From assembly GCA_017311315.1 (NCBI GenBank), contig CM029609.1, positions 38,438,744 to 38,502,743 of the forward strand: a DNA stretch of 64,000 nt. Reading direction: 5' to 3'. The notes beneath the pieces are model-generated. The model saw only the letters and a program-made list of their open reading frames with translations. It did not search any database and was not told the DNA's origin. Each line of letters begins with the position of its first letter. Position 1 is the stretch's first letter. Made by a program: the position numbers and the translations under genes. The DNA is from Dendrocalamus latiflorus (Eukaryota > Streptophyta > Magnoliopsida > Poales > Poaceae). Positions 12,308-23,150 of the stretch are shown here, one piece after another.

Positions 12308-12322
12308 GGGCTTTATATACCT
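12308..12322 (+). promoter_or_regulatory. TATA-like box ahead of the antisense ORF
   Basis: GGGCTTTATATACC lies about 150 bp upstream of the ATG at 12466, in an otherwise GC-rich region. It is the best candidate promoter for the plus-strand ORF of the gypsy element. Function is inferred from position and sequence only. Confidence 0.4.
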
Positions 12323-12465
12323 CCTTGTCGCCACGCCATCGTTCTTCTCCACTCGCTGTCGCTTGACCACTTCCTAGTTCTTTGCTCGTGCGCGCACTAC
12401 TCTCACATCGTCTGTCGCCACCGTTTGCTACCGCCACTGTACGCATTTCTGCACTCTTTGAGACG

Positions 12466-15255
12466 ATGGCCCGTTGCGAAGAGCACCCTTGCCGCTCTAG
12501 TAGTGGCGCTTCCTCCGGCCATAGCACTTCCTCCCCTCGGTACAGCTCGTCGATGGCAGAAATGGAGTATGCCCTGGTGGGGCATGACCTGTCACTAATC
12601 AACAAGCGGTGGATTGCTGAGAAGAGGCTCGACGGCGCCTGTTCAAACTTCTTGGGGCAGAGCCTCGCGACGAAGGAGACGATTCGGTCTCTTCTGCGCG
12701 AGGGAAAATTGGCGGATCACGGCGCGATTCGTCTGCCTGCTGGTGACGAGACGGAGCCACACCTTGAGGAGTCGGAGGCAGTCGTCTTCATCGTGTACTT
12801 CAAAGCCGGGCTCCGAATCCCATTGGCCATGATCATCGGCGATGTCCTTCGGACATATGGGCTGGAGTTGGCGCAGCTAACTCTGATCGCTATCGTGCAC
12901 CTGGCTGTGTACAGCTGGGCGCTACGGACAGAGGGGTCCTGGCCCAGCGCCTCTCTGTTCGCATACCTCCACAACGCACGGTGTCAGCCGAAGAAGCTCG
13001 ACGAAGGGGAGTTCTCAAACTTCGGCAGCGTCAACTTCGTCTTGCGGTCGCCGTGCACAAAGATCTTCCCCGCCAACTTTACTCGAGCGAAGTGGGAGTC
13101 GAACTGGATGCGACACTGGTTCTAACATCGAGTGGCGAGCGGCAGCAACCTTCGATGAACGGGTCAACCGATGTCGTTCAACACTTCACCCGCCGTGGCT
13201 ATTGACCATAACGATGAGCAGAGGGCGCGAAGGCTTGTGGAAATCACCCTCCACTTCAACATGAGCAACCTCACGGAGGAGTTCGTCATGTACGGTGTGG
13301 TGCCTCTGGCCTATCGATGGCACATCCAGCCCAGCCCCGTCTGCCACGACGGCGTTCGGCCGTCAGTATCTTCACTACCGAGGCCGTCCAACCCTCGTAA
13401 GTTCCTTGTGCCGCAAACCACGTTCAAGATTTCCTTCGCGCTTCTTGTGACCTTGCCCCATTTTGCATGTAGGACTCCTTCTGGAAGACGCCGAGCGTGT
13501 GGTGGTTGTGTTCCTTGGGCCGTACATGACCAAGGAGCACACCCTGCGTAAGTCCACGACGGCGAAGCTCGGGCGGATAAACCGAGTGTGCGAAGCTCTA
13601 GGCATCCCTGTGCCAGAGCGCGCCATCTGGCTGCAAGCCGGGCTCGCCCCTGCAGCGGCGACGACAAGGGGGAGGCTTCCCCTCGTCGCCAAAGGGCCCG
13701 GTCGCTCGTCGCCGGATCTAGCCTGGCGGCTGCCCCTCCCACAAATCCTACCGCAGTCGAAGGGACGACGGTCACCGCCTCCAACTTGGCGGAGTACGCC
13801 AATTCGGACTTGGAGGCGGAGGAGGATCACCTAGGTCCGGCTAAGGAGCCCTTGGGCGGCACGAAGGACGGGGGGGGGGGGGGGCACAGCGCGGACATCC
13901 AAGAGGGCGAAGCTTTTTCGCCCGCGTCGATCGCAGAGGCCGAGTCATCGCCGGCGCGCTCGGACATAGTCGCCTTCCAAGCTGGGGGCATTCTAAGTGG
14001 CAATTGGGGTTGGGGGCGTGTCGGAGTCGGACTCCGACATGAAGGCCGCCAGGCCTGAAGAGGACCCCGTCGCCCAAGACACAGGCGGTGCTCCTACGGT
14101 TCGGTCTGATGCAGAATGGACACCCCGACGGACTTCACCTGTGCACGATGAAGGTAGGTGCAGTTCTTTCTCTCCACACGACTTCGCGAAGCTTTCCCCG
14201 ATCTGCTCGCTGATCCCATCATTGACATCAGCCAAGACACGGTCTCCAGGGCGCGAACAAGGTTCGACCAACGGGAGCAAACGCGAGGTCTCCAACGCAC
14301 CCGCCCTGGATGTGACATCGACCCCCACCGCCATGGAGGTCACCGGCTCGAAGACTCGGCGCCTAACCGTCTTCGACTTCATCCCTGAATCGGAGGCTCT
14401 GCAAGCTCTGCAAGCGGTTGTCGACTGTGTGGACGTCGGGTTGGACCGGTGGGCGCTGGCACCATGCGGCTCGGAGCCGCGGAGATAAGGGTAAGTGTCG
14501 CTACCCTCTAGTTGTACTTGCGTTTTTGTTTGAGACTGAACTAACAACTGTGTTGTTCAGGCCCTCGCTGCCACTCGTGCTCTACAGGCGGCCCGCGCTT
14601 GGGAGCGCGGGGCCTTGGAGGATCGCCTTCGCGCCACCTAAGAGGCCAATGTTGCCAAGGATGATCGCGTCCATTTCCTTGAGACAGAGGGTGCGAGGGC
14701 GATCGCGAAGGCTCGAGGGCTCATGGAGAAGATGAAGTGCGTGGCCGCTGAAGAGCGCGACAGGCTGCTCCAACAAATCACGGCGCTAGAGGAGGAGAAA
14801 GCCCGGCTGGCCGCGTCGCTCAAGGAGAGGGACCAGGCCCTGGGTGATGCCTCCTTGGCGGCGTGGAGATCGATGGAGGCTCTGGAGAGCGCCCTCTCCG
14901 TGTTCATGCCACCCCACAACTTCGGTCCTGAAGAGCTGGTGTGTACCCTTCGGCGCATCAGGGAAGCTTCCAGCCTCTCCCTTAGCGCAGCGGGGTCCTT
15001 CGGCAATCAATACTCCATAGTGACATCGGGCATCGCCTTCGCCCTCCTCCATCACTGGGATGCCTCCATGTGGGCGAGCTAGCGATCCCTCGGCTGGAGA
15101 TGCCAGTCGGAGCCGGGGTTATGTCGGGCGTAGTGCACGCCGTCCGCTGCTCCGTCCGGGCCTTCCACCAAAGGATCTGGGACTACATTGGCAAAGCCGT
15201 GGCGAAGGTGGCACTGCGACGGATCCTACGGGGCGAAGGGGACTTCGGTGCGTGA
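12466..15255 (+). pseudogene. Antisense ORF of a Tat-lineage gypsy element (Transposase_28 / 'putative gypsy type transposon' domain)
   Basis: A plus-strand gene lying downstream of, and opposite to, the element's pol. The first exon-like frame (12466-13125) contains SLINKRWIAEKRL and EAVVFIVYFKAGLRIPLA, then a segment ending ASLFAYLHNAR, which fit the Pfam family named putative gypsy type transposon. Later frames continue at about 13171-13390. The C-terminal part has a Ser/Glu-rich region (13997-14488) and a coiled coil (14700-15060; LEEEKARLAASLKERDQAL) ending with FHQRIWDYIGKAV and GEGDFGA at 15255. A stop at 13123 and frame changes show it is broken or needs several introns. A run of 14 G lies near 13867. 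Antisense ORFs like this are known in Tat/Grande/RIRE2-type elements; the protein's role is unknown. Confidence 0.65.
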
Positions 15256-15847
15256 CTCGACAAAGGGTGTAGGTGTGCGTTGCCATGTATCTATTATTTA
15301 TGTAAAATGGCACCACATGGCCCCTTCTTTTATGAATGAAATTAGAAAATTGCTCAAGTGTTTTGATCATGCGTACTGTTTTACTCCGGGCAGATGCTTG
15401 ATAGGGGTCGCTTGCTAGTTTCGAACCTGATATTTGACGGCGTCTTCAACATTGGGGATGGGCAGAAGACTCCTTGGGCTTCTGGGAGACCCGGAGCTTG
15501 GTGGGTGAGACTTCGGTGCGAGAGCACATTAAGATGGAGGAGCCGGATGAGTAGCAACCTTGACTACCCAAATAGACTTGTAGACATTACTCTTTCATGA
15601 ATGTAATTACTGAGTGTCTCTGTAAACATTATTTCGTTAATGCAATAAAAACCGTGGTCGAAGTAAATATGCGTCCCTGTCGTTCCTTGTGATTGCACTT
15701 GTCTTCGACCAACACATAGCACTTCGGGTGTGAAGCAGCCTCCGCTGGCCTTGCCCTCAGCGCACAGTATGCGATATGCATGAGCTAGGGTAGGAACGAA
15801 GGGCCGACAATCCTGCCCGACTAGGCATATACCTCGTGAGTGTTCCT
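15256..15847 (+). other. Downstream region of the antisense ORF
   Basis: No gene is recognised. AT-rich sequence at 15290-15420 and 15590-15660 (ATGAATGAAATTAG, TGCAATAAAAACC) looks like a 3' untranslated region, with an AATAAA signal near 15643 (GCAATAAAAA). It leads into the 67-bp tandem array. Confidence 0.45.
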
Positions 15848-16465
15848 GAGCGCTCCGTCCCCTACCTTTTGAAGTGGCGACAACGGACCTAGTGACTAGC
15901 CTAAATAGCTGCTAGAGCGCTCTGTCCCCTACCCTTCGAAGTGGCAGCAGCGGAGCTGGCGACCAGCCGAAGTAGACGCTCGAGCGCTCCGTCCCCTACC
16001 CTCCGAAGTGGCGGCAGCGGAGCTGGCGACTAGCCTAAGTAGACGCTTGAGCGCTCCATCCCCTACCCTTCAAAGTGGCGGCAGCGGAGCTGGCGACTAG
16101 CCGATGTAGACGCTTGAGCGCTCCGTCCCCTACCCTCCGAAGTGGCAGCTGTGAAGCTGGTGACTAGCCGAAGTAGACACTCGAGTGCTCGGTCCCCTAC
16201 CCGCCGAAGTGGTGGCAACGGAGCTGGTAACTAGCCTAAGTAGACGCTCAAGTGCTCCGTCCCAGTAGACGCTCGAGCGCTCCGCCCCTACCCTTCGAAG
16301 TGGCAGTAGCGGAGCTGGTGACTAGCCAAAGTAGACGCTCAAGCGCTCCGTCCCCTACCCTTCGATGTGGCGGTAGCGGAGCTAGCGACTAGCCTAAGTA
16401 GACGCTCAAGCGTTCCATCCCCTACCCTTCGAAGTGGTGGTAGCTGAGTTGGCGACGAGCCAAAG
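15848..16465. repeat. 67-bp tandem repeat array
   Basis: Units anchored on GAGCGCTCCGTCCCCTACC recur at 15848, 15915, 15982, 16049, 16116, 16183 and 16250 (exactly 67 bp each). A truncated unit follows at 16275, then 16341 and 16408. Each unit continues through GAAGTGGCGGCAGCGGAGCT and CTAGCCTAAGTAGACGCT. It sits in the 3' untranslated region of the minus-strand gypsy element. Confidence 0.92.
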
Positions 16466-16519
16466 AAACAAGTGCCATCGGAAGGCTATGCGCGCACTCT
16501 TTTTGAGTTTCTCGAGGCG

Positions 16520-16910
16520 ATGAGTTACTGACGTTTTATACTCCGTAGAATGCATGGAGGCTCGAGGCCGTCACGTGATTTTTTATACTCCGTAGAGTTG
16601 CTCGGGAGGATACGTTCCTGACGCTTTATACTCCGCAGAGTACGCGGAGGCTCGGGGCCGTCACGTGATTTTTTATACTTTGTAAGTTGCCCGGGACGAC
16701 AAGTTCTCGATGCTTTCTACTTCGCAGAGTACGCGAAGGCTCGAGGCCGTCACGCAATTTTTATACTCCGTAGAGTTGCTTAGGACGATAAGTTCCCGAC
16801 GCTTTATACTCTGCAGAGTACGCAGAGGCTCGGGGCCGTCACGTGATTTTTTATACTCTGTAGAGTTGCTCGGAACGAAAAATTCCTGACACTTTATACT
16901 CCACAGAGTG
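16520..16910. repeat. 89-90-bp tandem repeats built of two ~45-bp half-units
   Basis: CTCG(A/G)GGCCGTCACG recurs at 16561, 16651, 16740 and 16829. Each ~89-bp unit contains TTATACTCCG(T/C)AGAG twice, once followed by TTGCTCGGGA and once by TACGCGGAGGCTCG. The unit is therefore a dimer of diverged ~45-bp monomers. Confidence 0.85.
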
Positions 16911-17365
16911 CGCGCGAAGTCTTGCCTCCACATGTCTTATTTATACTCCAAAGAGTGCACGCGGAGGCTTGCCTCCGCATGTCTTATTTATACTCCAAAG
17001 AGTGCGCGCAAAGGCTTGCCTCCACGTGTCTTATTTATACTCCAAAGAGTGCGTGCAAAGGCTTGCCTCCGCGTGTCTTATTTATACTCCAAAGAGTGTG
17101 CACGGGGGCTTGCCTCCACGTGTCTTATTTATACTCCGAAGAGTACGCGCAGGAGGCTTGCCTCCGTGTGTCTTATTTATACTCCAAAGAGTGCGCACGA
17201 GGGCTTGCTTACGCGTGTCTTATTTATACTCAGAAGAGTGCGCGCGGGGGCTTGCCTCTGCATGTCTTATTTATACTCCGAAGAGTGCGCGCGGAAACTT
17301 GCCTCCGCGTGTCTTATTTATACTCTGAAGAGTGCGCGCGGAGGCTTGCCTCCACGTGTCTTTAC
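16911..17365. repeat. 47-bp tandem repeat array
   Basis: Ten near-identical units anchored on CTTGCCTCC(A/G)C, first at 16921 and last at about 17345. Each reads CTTGCCTCCRCRTGTC, then TTATTTATACTCCRAAGAGT and a short GCGCGCGGAGG-like stretch. It is recognisably related to one half-unit of the neighbouring 89-bp array. All three plus frames stay open through it because 47 is not a multiple of 3 and the unit lacks stops; these frames are not taken as genes. Confidence 0.93.
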
Positions 17366-17475
17366 ATGGAATGAGACCAGCTTTGCAAACGGTGCGCTTT
17401 ATTGATTTCCCATTTGCGCGGGTGAGCTATTACAAAGGGCAGGGTGCCAGCCATTTTGCGGGCATCCCTTCGACC

Positions 17476-20400
17476 TCATGCGTAATATTGCCGCAGCCCA
17501 TCTGCATTCCATGTGTGATGGAGAGTCTGCCCTTTCAACGTCGTGAGGTGATATGCTCCGTGCTGCAAAGCCACAGTGACGATGTAGGGGCCCTCCCACT
17601 TGGACTCGAGCTTGCCTACCGTCACTGCATGGAATGCCATCTTGAGGACGAGGTCTCCCGGCTGGAATTCACATGAATACACAGTGCGGTCGTGCGCACG
17701 TGCCACTTGGCGCACGTATTTCGTGACATGTTGGGTGGCACTCACCCGATCCCCGTCAAGAAGACGAGGGACAGCTCGCACTCTTCCACTGGGGCCTGGG
17801 CGAGGACCCTCCTCGAACCGGCCTTGATTTCTTCCGGTGTAACTGCCTCGTCACCAAAGAGAAGCTTAAATTGTGTGAACCTCATCGGGTGTGTCGCCAT
17901 CATGCGGAGGGACTAGAGCACGCTATGAAGCTTGTCTGGCCACTTGCCCTTCGGTAGGCCGATGAGGCGCTTTTTAACTCCAGCGGAAATGGTGCTGCTT
18001 GCCCGCTCGACCGCTCCGTTGGACTGTGGGTGCCCAACCAAGGCATATTGAAGCGCGATGCCCATGCTGTCACAGAATGCCTTGAACGGTGCGGAGTCAA
18101 ACTACAGGTCGTTGTCAACGGTAAGCTCTTTGGGAACTCCAAAGCAGCATATGATGTTTTGCCAGAGGAACCGTTGCATGGCCGTGGAGGTCACCCTAGC
18201 CAATGTGATGGCTGCGGGCCACCTGGAGAAGTATTCCAAGGCGACTATGATGAACTGAAGATCTCCTGAGGCGCGCGGGAGTGGCCCAACGACATCAATG
18301 GCCCAGTGCACCAATGGCACACCGGTGGTATGTGCTGCAAGTTTGTTAGAGGTCTGTGGATGACTCGCCCCATCCACTGTCACCCTTGACATCGACGCAC
18401 GAGGTCTGGCGCATCTGCGATGGTGGTTGGCCAGTAGAAGCCATATCTGAATGCCTTGCCGACCAGGGACCTCGACAAGATATGCGAGCCATAGAGCCCC
18501 GCATGAATCTCCGCGAGGAGGTGCTTTCCTTCGTCGCGCGGGAGGTATCGTAAAAGCTGGGCGCAGACTCCCCTCTTGTAGAGGATGCCATCAAGCACCT
18601 GGAAGGATCTGGCCTAGTGCCGCAGACGTCGCAGCTCTAGGGGGGCATCTAGTTCGACTATGCCTTGCAAAAAACCGTAGATGGACTCTCGCCAGTTGCC
18701 TTGCTGGGCAATTTGATGGACGAGGGTTGTGTCGCGGTTGTCTTGGACGATGGTTGCAGTAGGCAAGACCTCATAGAACGCCCCCTCGGAGAGGGGGAGC
18801 TGCTAGCTGGTGGCCTTGGCGAGGACGTCGGCTCGCTCATTATCCGCTCAAGGGATAGCCTTGACCGTGATGCCCATGAAATGGCACTCCTTCGCCTTGA
18901 CCGCCACTAGGTATTTGGCCAACTCGGGGTCCTTGGCCTGGTAGGATTTGTCGACGTGGCCCGCGACCAAATGTGAGTCGGTGCAAACAAGGACCCTTCA
19001 AGCGCCCAAGGCTTTAAACTTGGAAGGGCTGAAGAGCAGCGCTTCGTACTCAGCTGTGTTGTTCATCGCCGGGAGTCCGAGACGTGCCGAATACATCAGG
19101 TGATGTCCCTCCGGCGTGGTGACCACTGCTCCCACCCTGATGCCTGGAGCGTCGTAGGCCCCGTCGGTGTTGATGGTCCACACCGAATCTTCTGGCTGCT
19201 GTTCGCCCGGCAGAGCCGGTGGGGTCCACTCGGCGAGGAAGTCCACGAGGACTTGGGATTTTATTGCCGTACACGAAGCGTACATCAGGGAGAATGGAGC
19301 GAGCTCGGCTGCCCATTTGCCGATGCACCCCATGGACTTCTTGTTGTGCAGCATCTCCGCCAGGGGGAACGAGGATGGCACGGTGATGGGGTGAGCTAGG
19401 AAGTAATGCTAAAGCTTCCTGGAGGCCATGACCAGTGCGTAGGCCAGTTTCTCGAGTTCGGTGTACCGTGTCTTGGCGCCCTGGAGGGCTTCAGAGATAA
19501 AGTACACAGGCCGCTGAAGGGCACCCTCCTCAAGAACGAGGACCGCGCTAATTGCTGTTGCTATGGAGGTGAGGTAGAGCTGGATGGGAGCCTCTGGTGC
19601 TGGGGCGACCAAAGTGGGAAGATTCACGAGGTGCTTCTTGATGTCGTTGAAAGCCTTCGCGCAATCATTGTCCCAGTGGAACCCGTTGCAGCCGCGAAGG
19701 GTCTTGAAAAATGGGAGGCCTCGCTTAGCTGCCCTTGACAGGAATCGACTCAACACGGCCGTGCGCCCGGTGAGCCTCTGGACTTCCCTCATTGTTTTGG
19801 GAGGCTCCATGGAGAGGATTGTATCGACCTTGTCAGGGTTTGCTTGGATGCTGCGCCTAGACACCAGGAAACCCAGGAGCTTCCCAGCTTGCACACCAAA
19901 GACACACTTATTCGGGTTGAGCTTGATGACCGCCTGCCTGAGGTTGTCAAAGGTCTCCTAGAGGGCTTGGCTGTGGGAGGCTAGCTGCCTGGTCTTGACA
20001 ACCACATCGTCGATGTAGGCTTTGACGTTCCTCCCAAGCTGGGAGGCCAATGCAAGGGCGACAAGGCGCGTGAAGGTAGCGCCTGCGTTTTTTAGGCCGA
20101 AGGGCATCCTGACAAAGCAGTATGTCCCTATTGGCGTTATGAAGCTTGTCTTGTCCTCTTCGTCCTTAGCCATGTGGATCTGATGGTAGCCCGAATATGC
20201 ATCGAGGAAGCTCATGAGCTCACACCCTGTCGTGGCATCCACGAGCTGATCTATACGCGGCAGCGAGTAGTTATCCTTTAGACATGCCTTGTTAAGGGCG
20301 GTGAAGTCGATACACATGAGCTAGGCCTCGCTAGCCTTCTTCACCAGCACCAGGTTAGCAAGCCAGTCTGGGTGCTGGACTTCGCGGATGACTCCAGACC

Positions 20401-20824
20401 GAAGGAGCTTCACCACCTCTGCCTTGGTCGCCTGCTGTCACTCTATTGACATGTGTCGGAGTCTCTACCTAACCGGCTTAGCATCCGGGCGGACCGCCAG
20501 AGTATGCTCGATGAGGGTGTAGTCCACGCACTTTATGTCATCTAGGGACCATGCGAAGATGTCCACGTTGTCTCGGAGCACCCAGAGTAGGTTTTGCTCA
20601 ACTTCCGGGGAAAGGCCCTCGCCGATGGACACGCACTGACCCTCGGCATGCAGAGGCACCCTCTTGACTCCGCCGTCCAGCCGAGGCTTGGGCGTCAATC
20701 CCGAGGCGGAAGGCGTGTCTACCTTAGGAGTATCGGTGAGCACATGCACCTTCCAGTGCGAGCCCCGAGCACCAAGCTCTATGCACCGGGCGAGGCCTTG
20801 GTCACTGAAAGTGGTTATGATACC
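17476..20824 (-). pseudogene. Tat-lineage gypsy pol (RT, two RNase H domains, integrase), truncated and broken
   Basis: Order on the minus strand: pre-RT segment (20824-20465); reverse transcriptase (MCIDFTALNKACLKDNYSLP, FVRMPFGLKNAGATF, and the YIDD form AYIDDVVVK) 20400-19960; first RNase H to about 19409; a second RNase H of the type seen in Tat elements (TINTDGAYDAPG, NNTAEYEALL) 19380-18998; integrase with a zinc-binding HAGLYGSH...CQ region (18598-18380), IDVVGPLPRASGD and VDNDL near 18390-18100; C-terminal HTWNADGLRQYYA at 17479. The first RNase H has YLTSIATAISAVLV where an active enzyme would have an Asp, as expected when the second domain has taken over. Stops occur near 20464, 20440, 20320, 19958 and 19408, plus frame changes in integrase. 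Gag and the 5' LTR are absent: homology stops at 20825 against copia sequence. Confidence 0.88.
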
Positions 20825-22563
20825 TATGGACCATGTGGAGGTGACCTCGAGTGTGTGATGAGAAATTGACTTCGGTTTTAGGAAAGTCGAGTTTGGTTTG
20901 TGAGGTTCGTGCCGTATCATTGCGTGGTGCAATCGGTTCGGTCGGACTTGGTCAATTCTGGTCGTATGGAATTAGGATGCTTATTCCTTTGTTTCGACAG
21001 TTTTTGGCTCTTTTATGCGTAAGTATGATTCATTGATGCTAATCACGATTATATGTGTCGAGTGGTGCTATGTGATGTGTTTCTTATCTGTGATGGCTCC
21101 AGGACGTCGAGGCAGAGTCGTGACGAGACACAAGGTGACCGGACTAGGCACGAGTGGTGTCGAGGTCAGAACGGTCGGAGGTGTCGAAGACGGCGGAGAC
21201 TCGAGGTGGTTGCGAGGCTTGGATGACAAGGAACGCGGAAGCTTCCCGGAAGGTGCAGGAGAGCTTGGGGTGGTTTATGCTTACGGACTGTTGTGAGGGG
21301 GAGTTTTGTGCTTCATTGCTTTATCATGTTTATTATGATCTTACTCTTTTCTGCTGCATTGCACATGGGTGCATTTGGGTTTAGTCCTTCTAGCATAGAT
21401 TAGAGTGTTTCTCTTGTCTAGCTGTTTAGACTTCTTACTCTTATCTTGTGATTCTAGGATGCTGCTTATTAGCTGTTTCTCTTCTCACTAGGTTGAGCTC
21501 ACTCACTACTTATAGGTTCTAGCGTGGGTCGGGCCACCCTCGGGTAGACAGGGTACATGTTTGCTTCTTAGTGTGTTAGATGATCAGTTGATAGTTCTAG
21601 AGTCATTTGGGGTAGATGAGAGTCAGTCTGAGCCATAGTATCCTCTATATCTTGTCTATGCTTTAAGGACTACCTTTTCTGATTTTCTTACCAGCTTCTC
21701 ATTTTTATTGCTTTGGTTCAAGGGGAGTTCATTTGGAAGCTTCTAGATCTTAATATTGTCATAACTCAACTTGAACTAAAAGTTGCATCACATGTTGAGG
21801 GGGAGCTGGATTTTCTGCATGTCTTTCTGCATTGTAATATAACTACATGGAGCCTTGATTATTATCCTTTCATGACATGTTTACATTGCTTTACATCCTG
21901 CCATGATTTGTGCTTCATTGCTAGATTGATCATGACTTTATATGTGTAGTCAAGTCTTTGCCATAATAGGTTGATTAAAATGCTTAACTTGAACTAATCC
22001 ATGTCATGTTCGCTCTTGAGACTAGTCTGTCTTTAGCTATCCTTTTATGATTCATGCCATGTCAAATAGGCTGAGTTGAGTCTTGAATCTTTGTTGAGCT
22101 TTAGATTGAGCTATATTAGTTTCTTGATGAAGCGTGAGTTAGTACAACCATTTAAGAAAGCAAAAAGATCTCTTTTTTGCGAAAAAACTGATCTCACCAA
22201 TTCTTTCTCATGAGATTGCTTGCCATTGCACTAGGCATGAACTCAGGGGGAGTTTTGGATGACCAAGACTATCTTCTTAAGCTTCTTGCTTGGAGTAGTC
22301 GCATAAGGCTTGAGGTCTAGCACATGTCAAAACAAAAATCTGATTGACAACAATCATGAGATTTCAAAAGAAAAACACGTCAATTATGCTCAATTTGCTA
22401 AAATTACAAGACTTAAACATACTTAAACCAATGTCTCATTCTTGAACTTGTAGCACTCAAAATTGACTCAATACTAGCTTCATGGTTCCACTTAGATTAT
22501 TGACATGGCCTGCATCATCTTTGGATACCTTTAGCTCGACTATAATCATAGTTGACTTGACAT
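20825..22563 (+). mobile_element. SIRE-like copia copy A: LTR fragment fused to the 3' internal region
   Basis: 20825-21270 matches the LTR segment at 48850-49282 (ATGGACCATGTRGAGGTGAC to GGAAGGTGCAGGAG). It then passes directly to sequence matching 56812 onward (GAGCTTGGGGTGGTT), the region just after the pol stop of copy B. LTR 3' part, gag and pol are therefore deleted between two points. 21270-22563 follows the 3' noncoding region of copy B almost base for base. It is interrupted at 22564 by the CACTA element and resumes at 48412. The left edge at 20825 is an abrupt join with gypsy pol; no duplication is visible. Confidence 0.85.
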
Positions 22564-23150
22564 CACTACAAGGTTTTGACCCTAATGCCACGATCAACTT
22601 TGCAACGACACGAAATTGGTTGCAATAGGTAGGGGCTATTGCCACCATTTTCATTTTTGGTTGCGATAGTTGACCATGTTGCCACGGATATTTTTGCGTG
22701 GCGATTACCATGCATTTCGTTGCAATTGGTAGGTGCTATCGCCACCATTTATAAAATGGTTGCAAGTACTTGACAATATTGCCACGTAATGAATTTGCGT
22801 TGTGATTCGTTTGATTTGCGTTGCAATATGTCGACATTACTGCCACGCTTTTGCTGATGGTTGCGAATACTGGACAGTTTTGCAACGGATTTGATTCGTT
22901 GCATGAATCGTTGATTGCGTTGCAATAGGGATTTATCTATCGCAACGAAATTTGGGTTCGTTGCATCTTCTAGGGTTGTATTGCCACGGTTGTTAGTCAT
23001 TGGTATAGAAGACTATCTTTTGTTGCAATAACAAGGTTGTCTTGCCACGAAATTTGAGATCGTTGCATCTTCTAGGGTTGTATTGCCACAGTTGTTAGCC
23101 GTTGATATATAAAACTATCTTTCGTTGCAATAAGACAGCTTCCGTTGTTT
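22564..23150. repeat. Left subterminal repeats of the CACTA element
   Basis: Short motifs in both orientations, TTGCCACG/CGTGGCAA and TTGCAACG/CGTTGCAA, recur every 20-40 bp with variants such as GGTTGCGATAG and ATTGCCACC. In CACTA elements such repeats bind the TNPA-type protein during transposition. That role is inferred from the family. Confidence 0.8.

Larger units (their letters stand above)
11072..12465 (-). repeat. Probable 3' LTR and adjoining region of the Tat-type gypsy element
   Basis: In the minus-strand orientation this lies downstream of pol and the antisense ORF, where the 3' LTR is expected. Read on the minus strand it has a TATATAT stretch (about 11360), then a leader-like segment ending near 11.07-11.29 kb. 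A possible polypurine tract (GGAGGGGGCC on the minus strand, about 11565) would place the LTR start near 11561. The partner LTR is missing, so boundaries cannot be proved. The region also carries an imperfect tandem array at 11723-11900. Confidence 0.35.

Noticed and set aside
11795..12598. Several overlapping 100-190-codon frames on both strands
   Set aside because: Very GC-rich, repeat-containing sequence open in many frames; no family resemblance.
16908..17405. 165-, 150- and 119-codon overlapping frames
   Set aside because: Produced by a stop-free 47-bp tandem repeat; no codon bias or homology separates one frame from the others.
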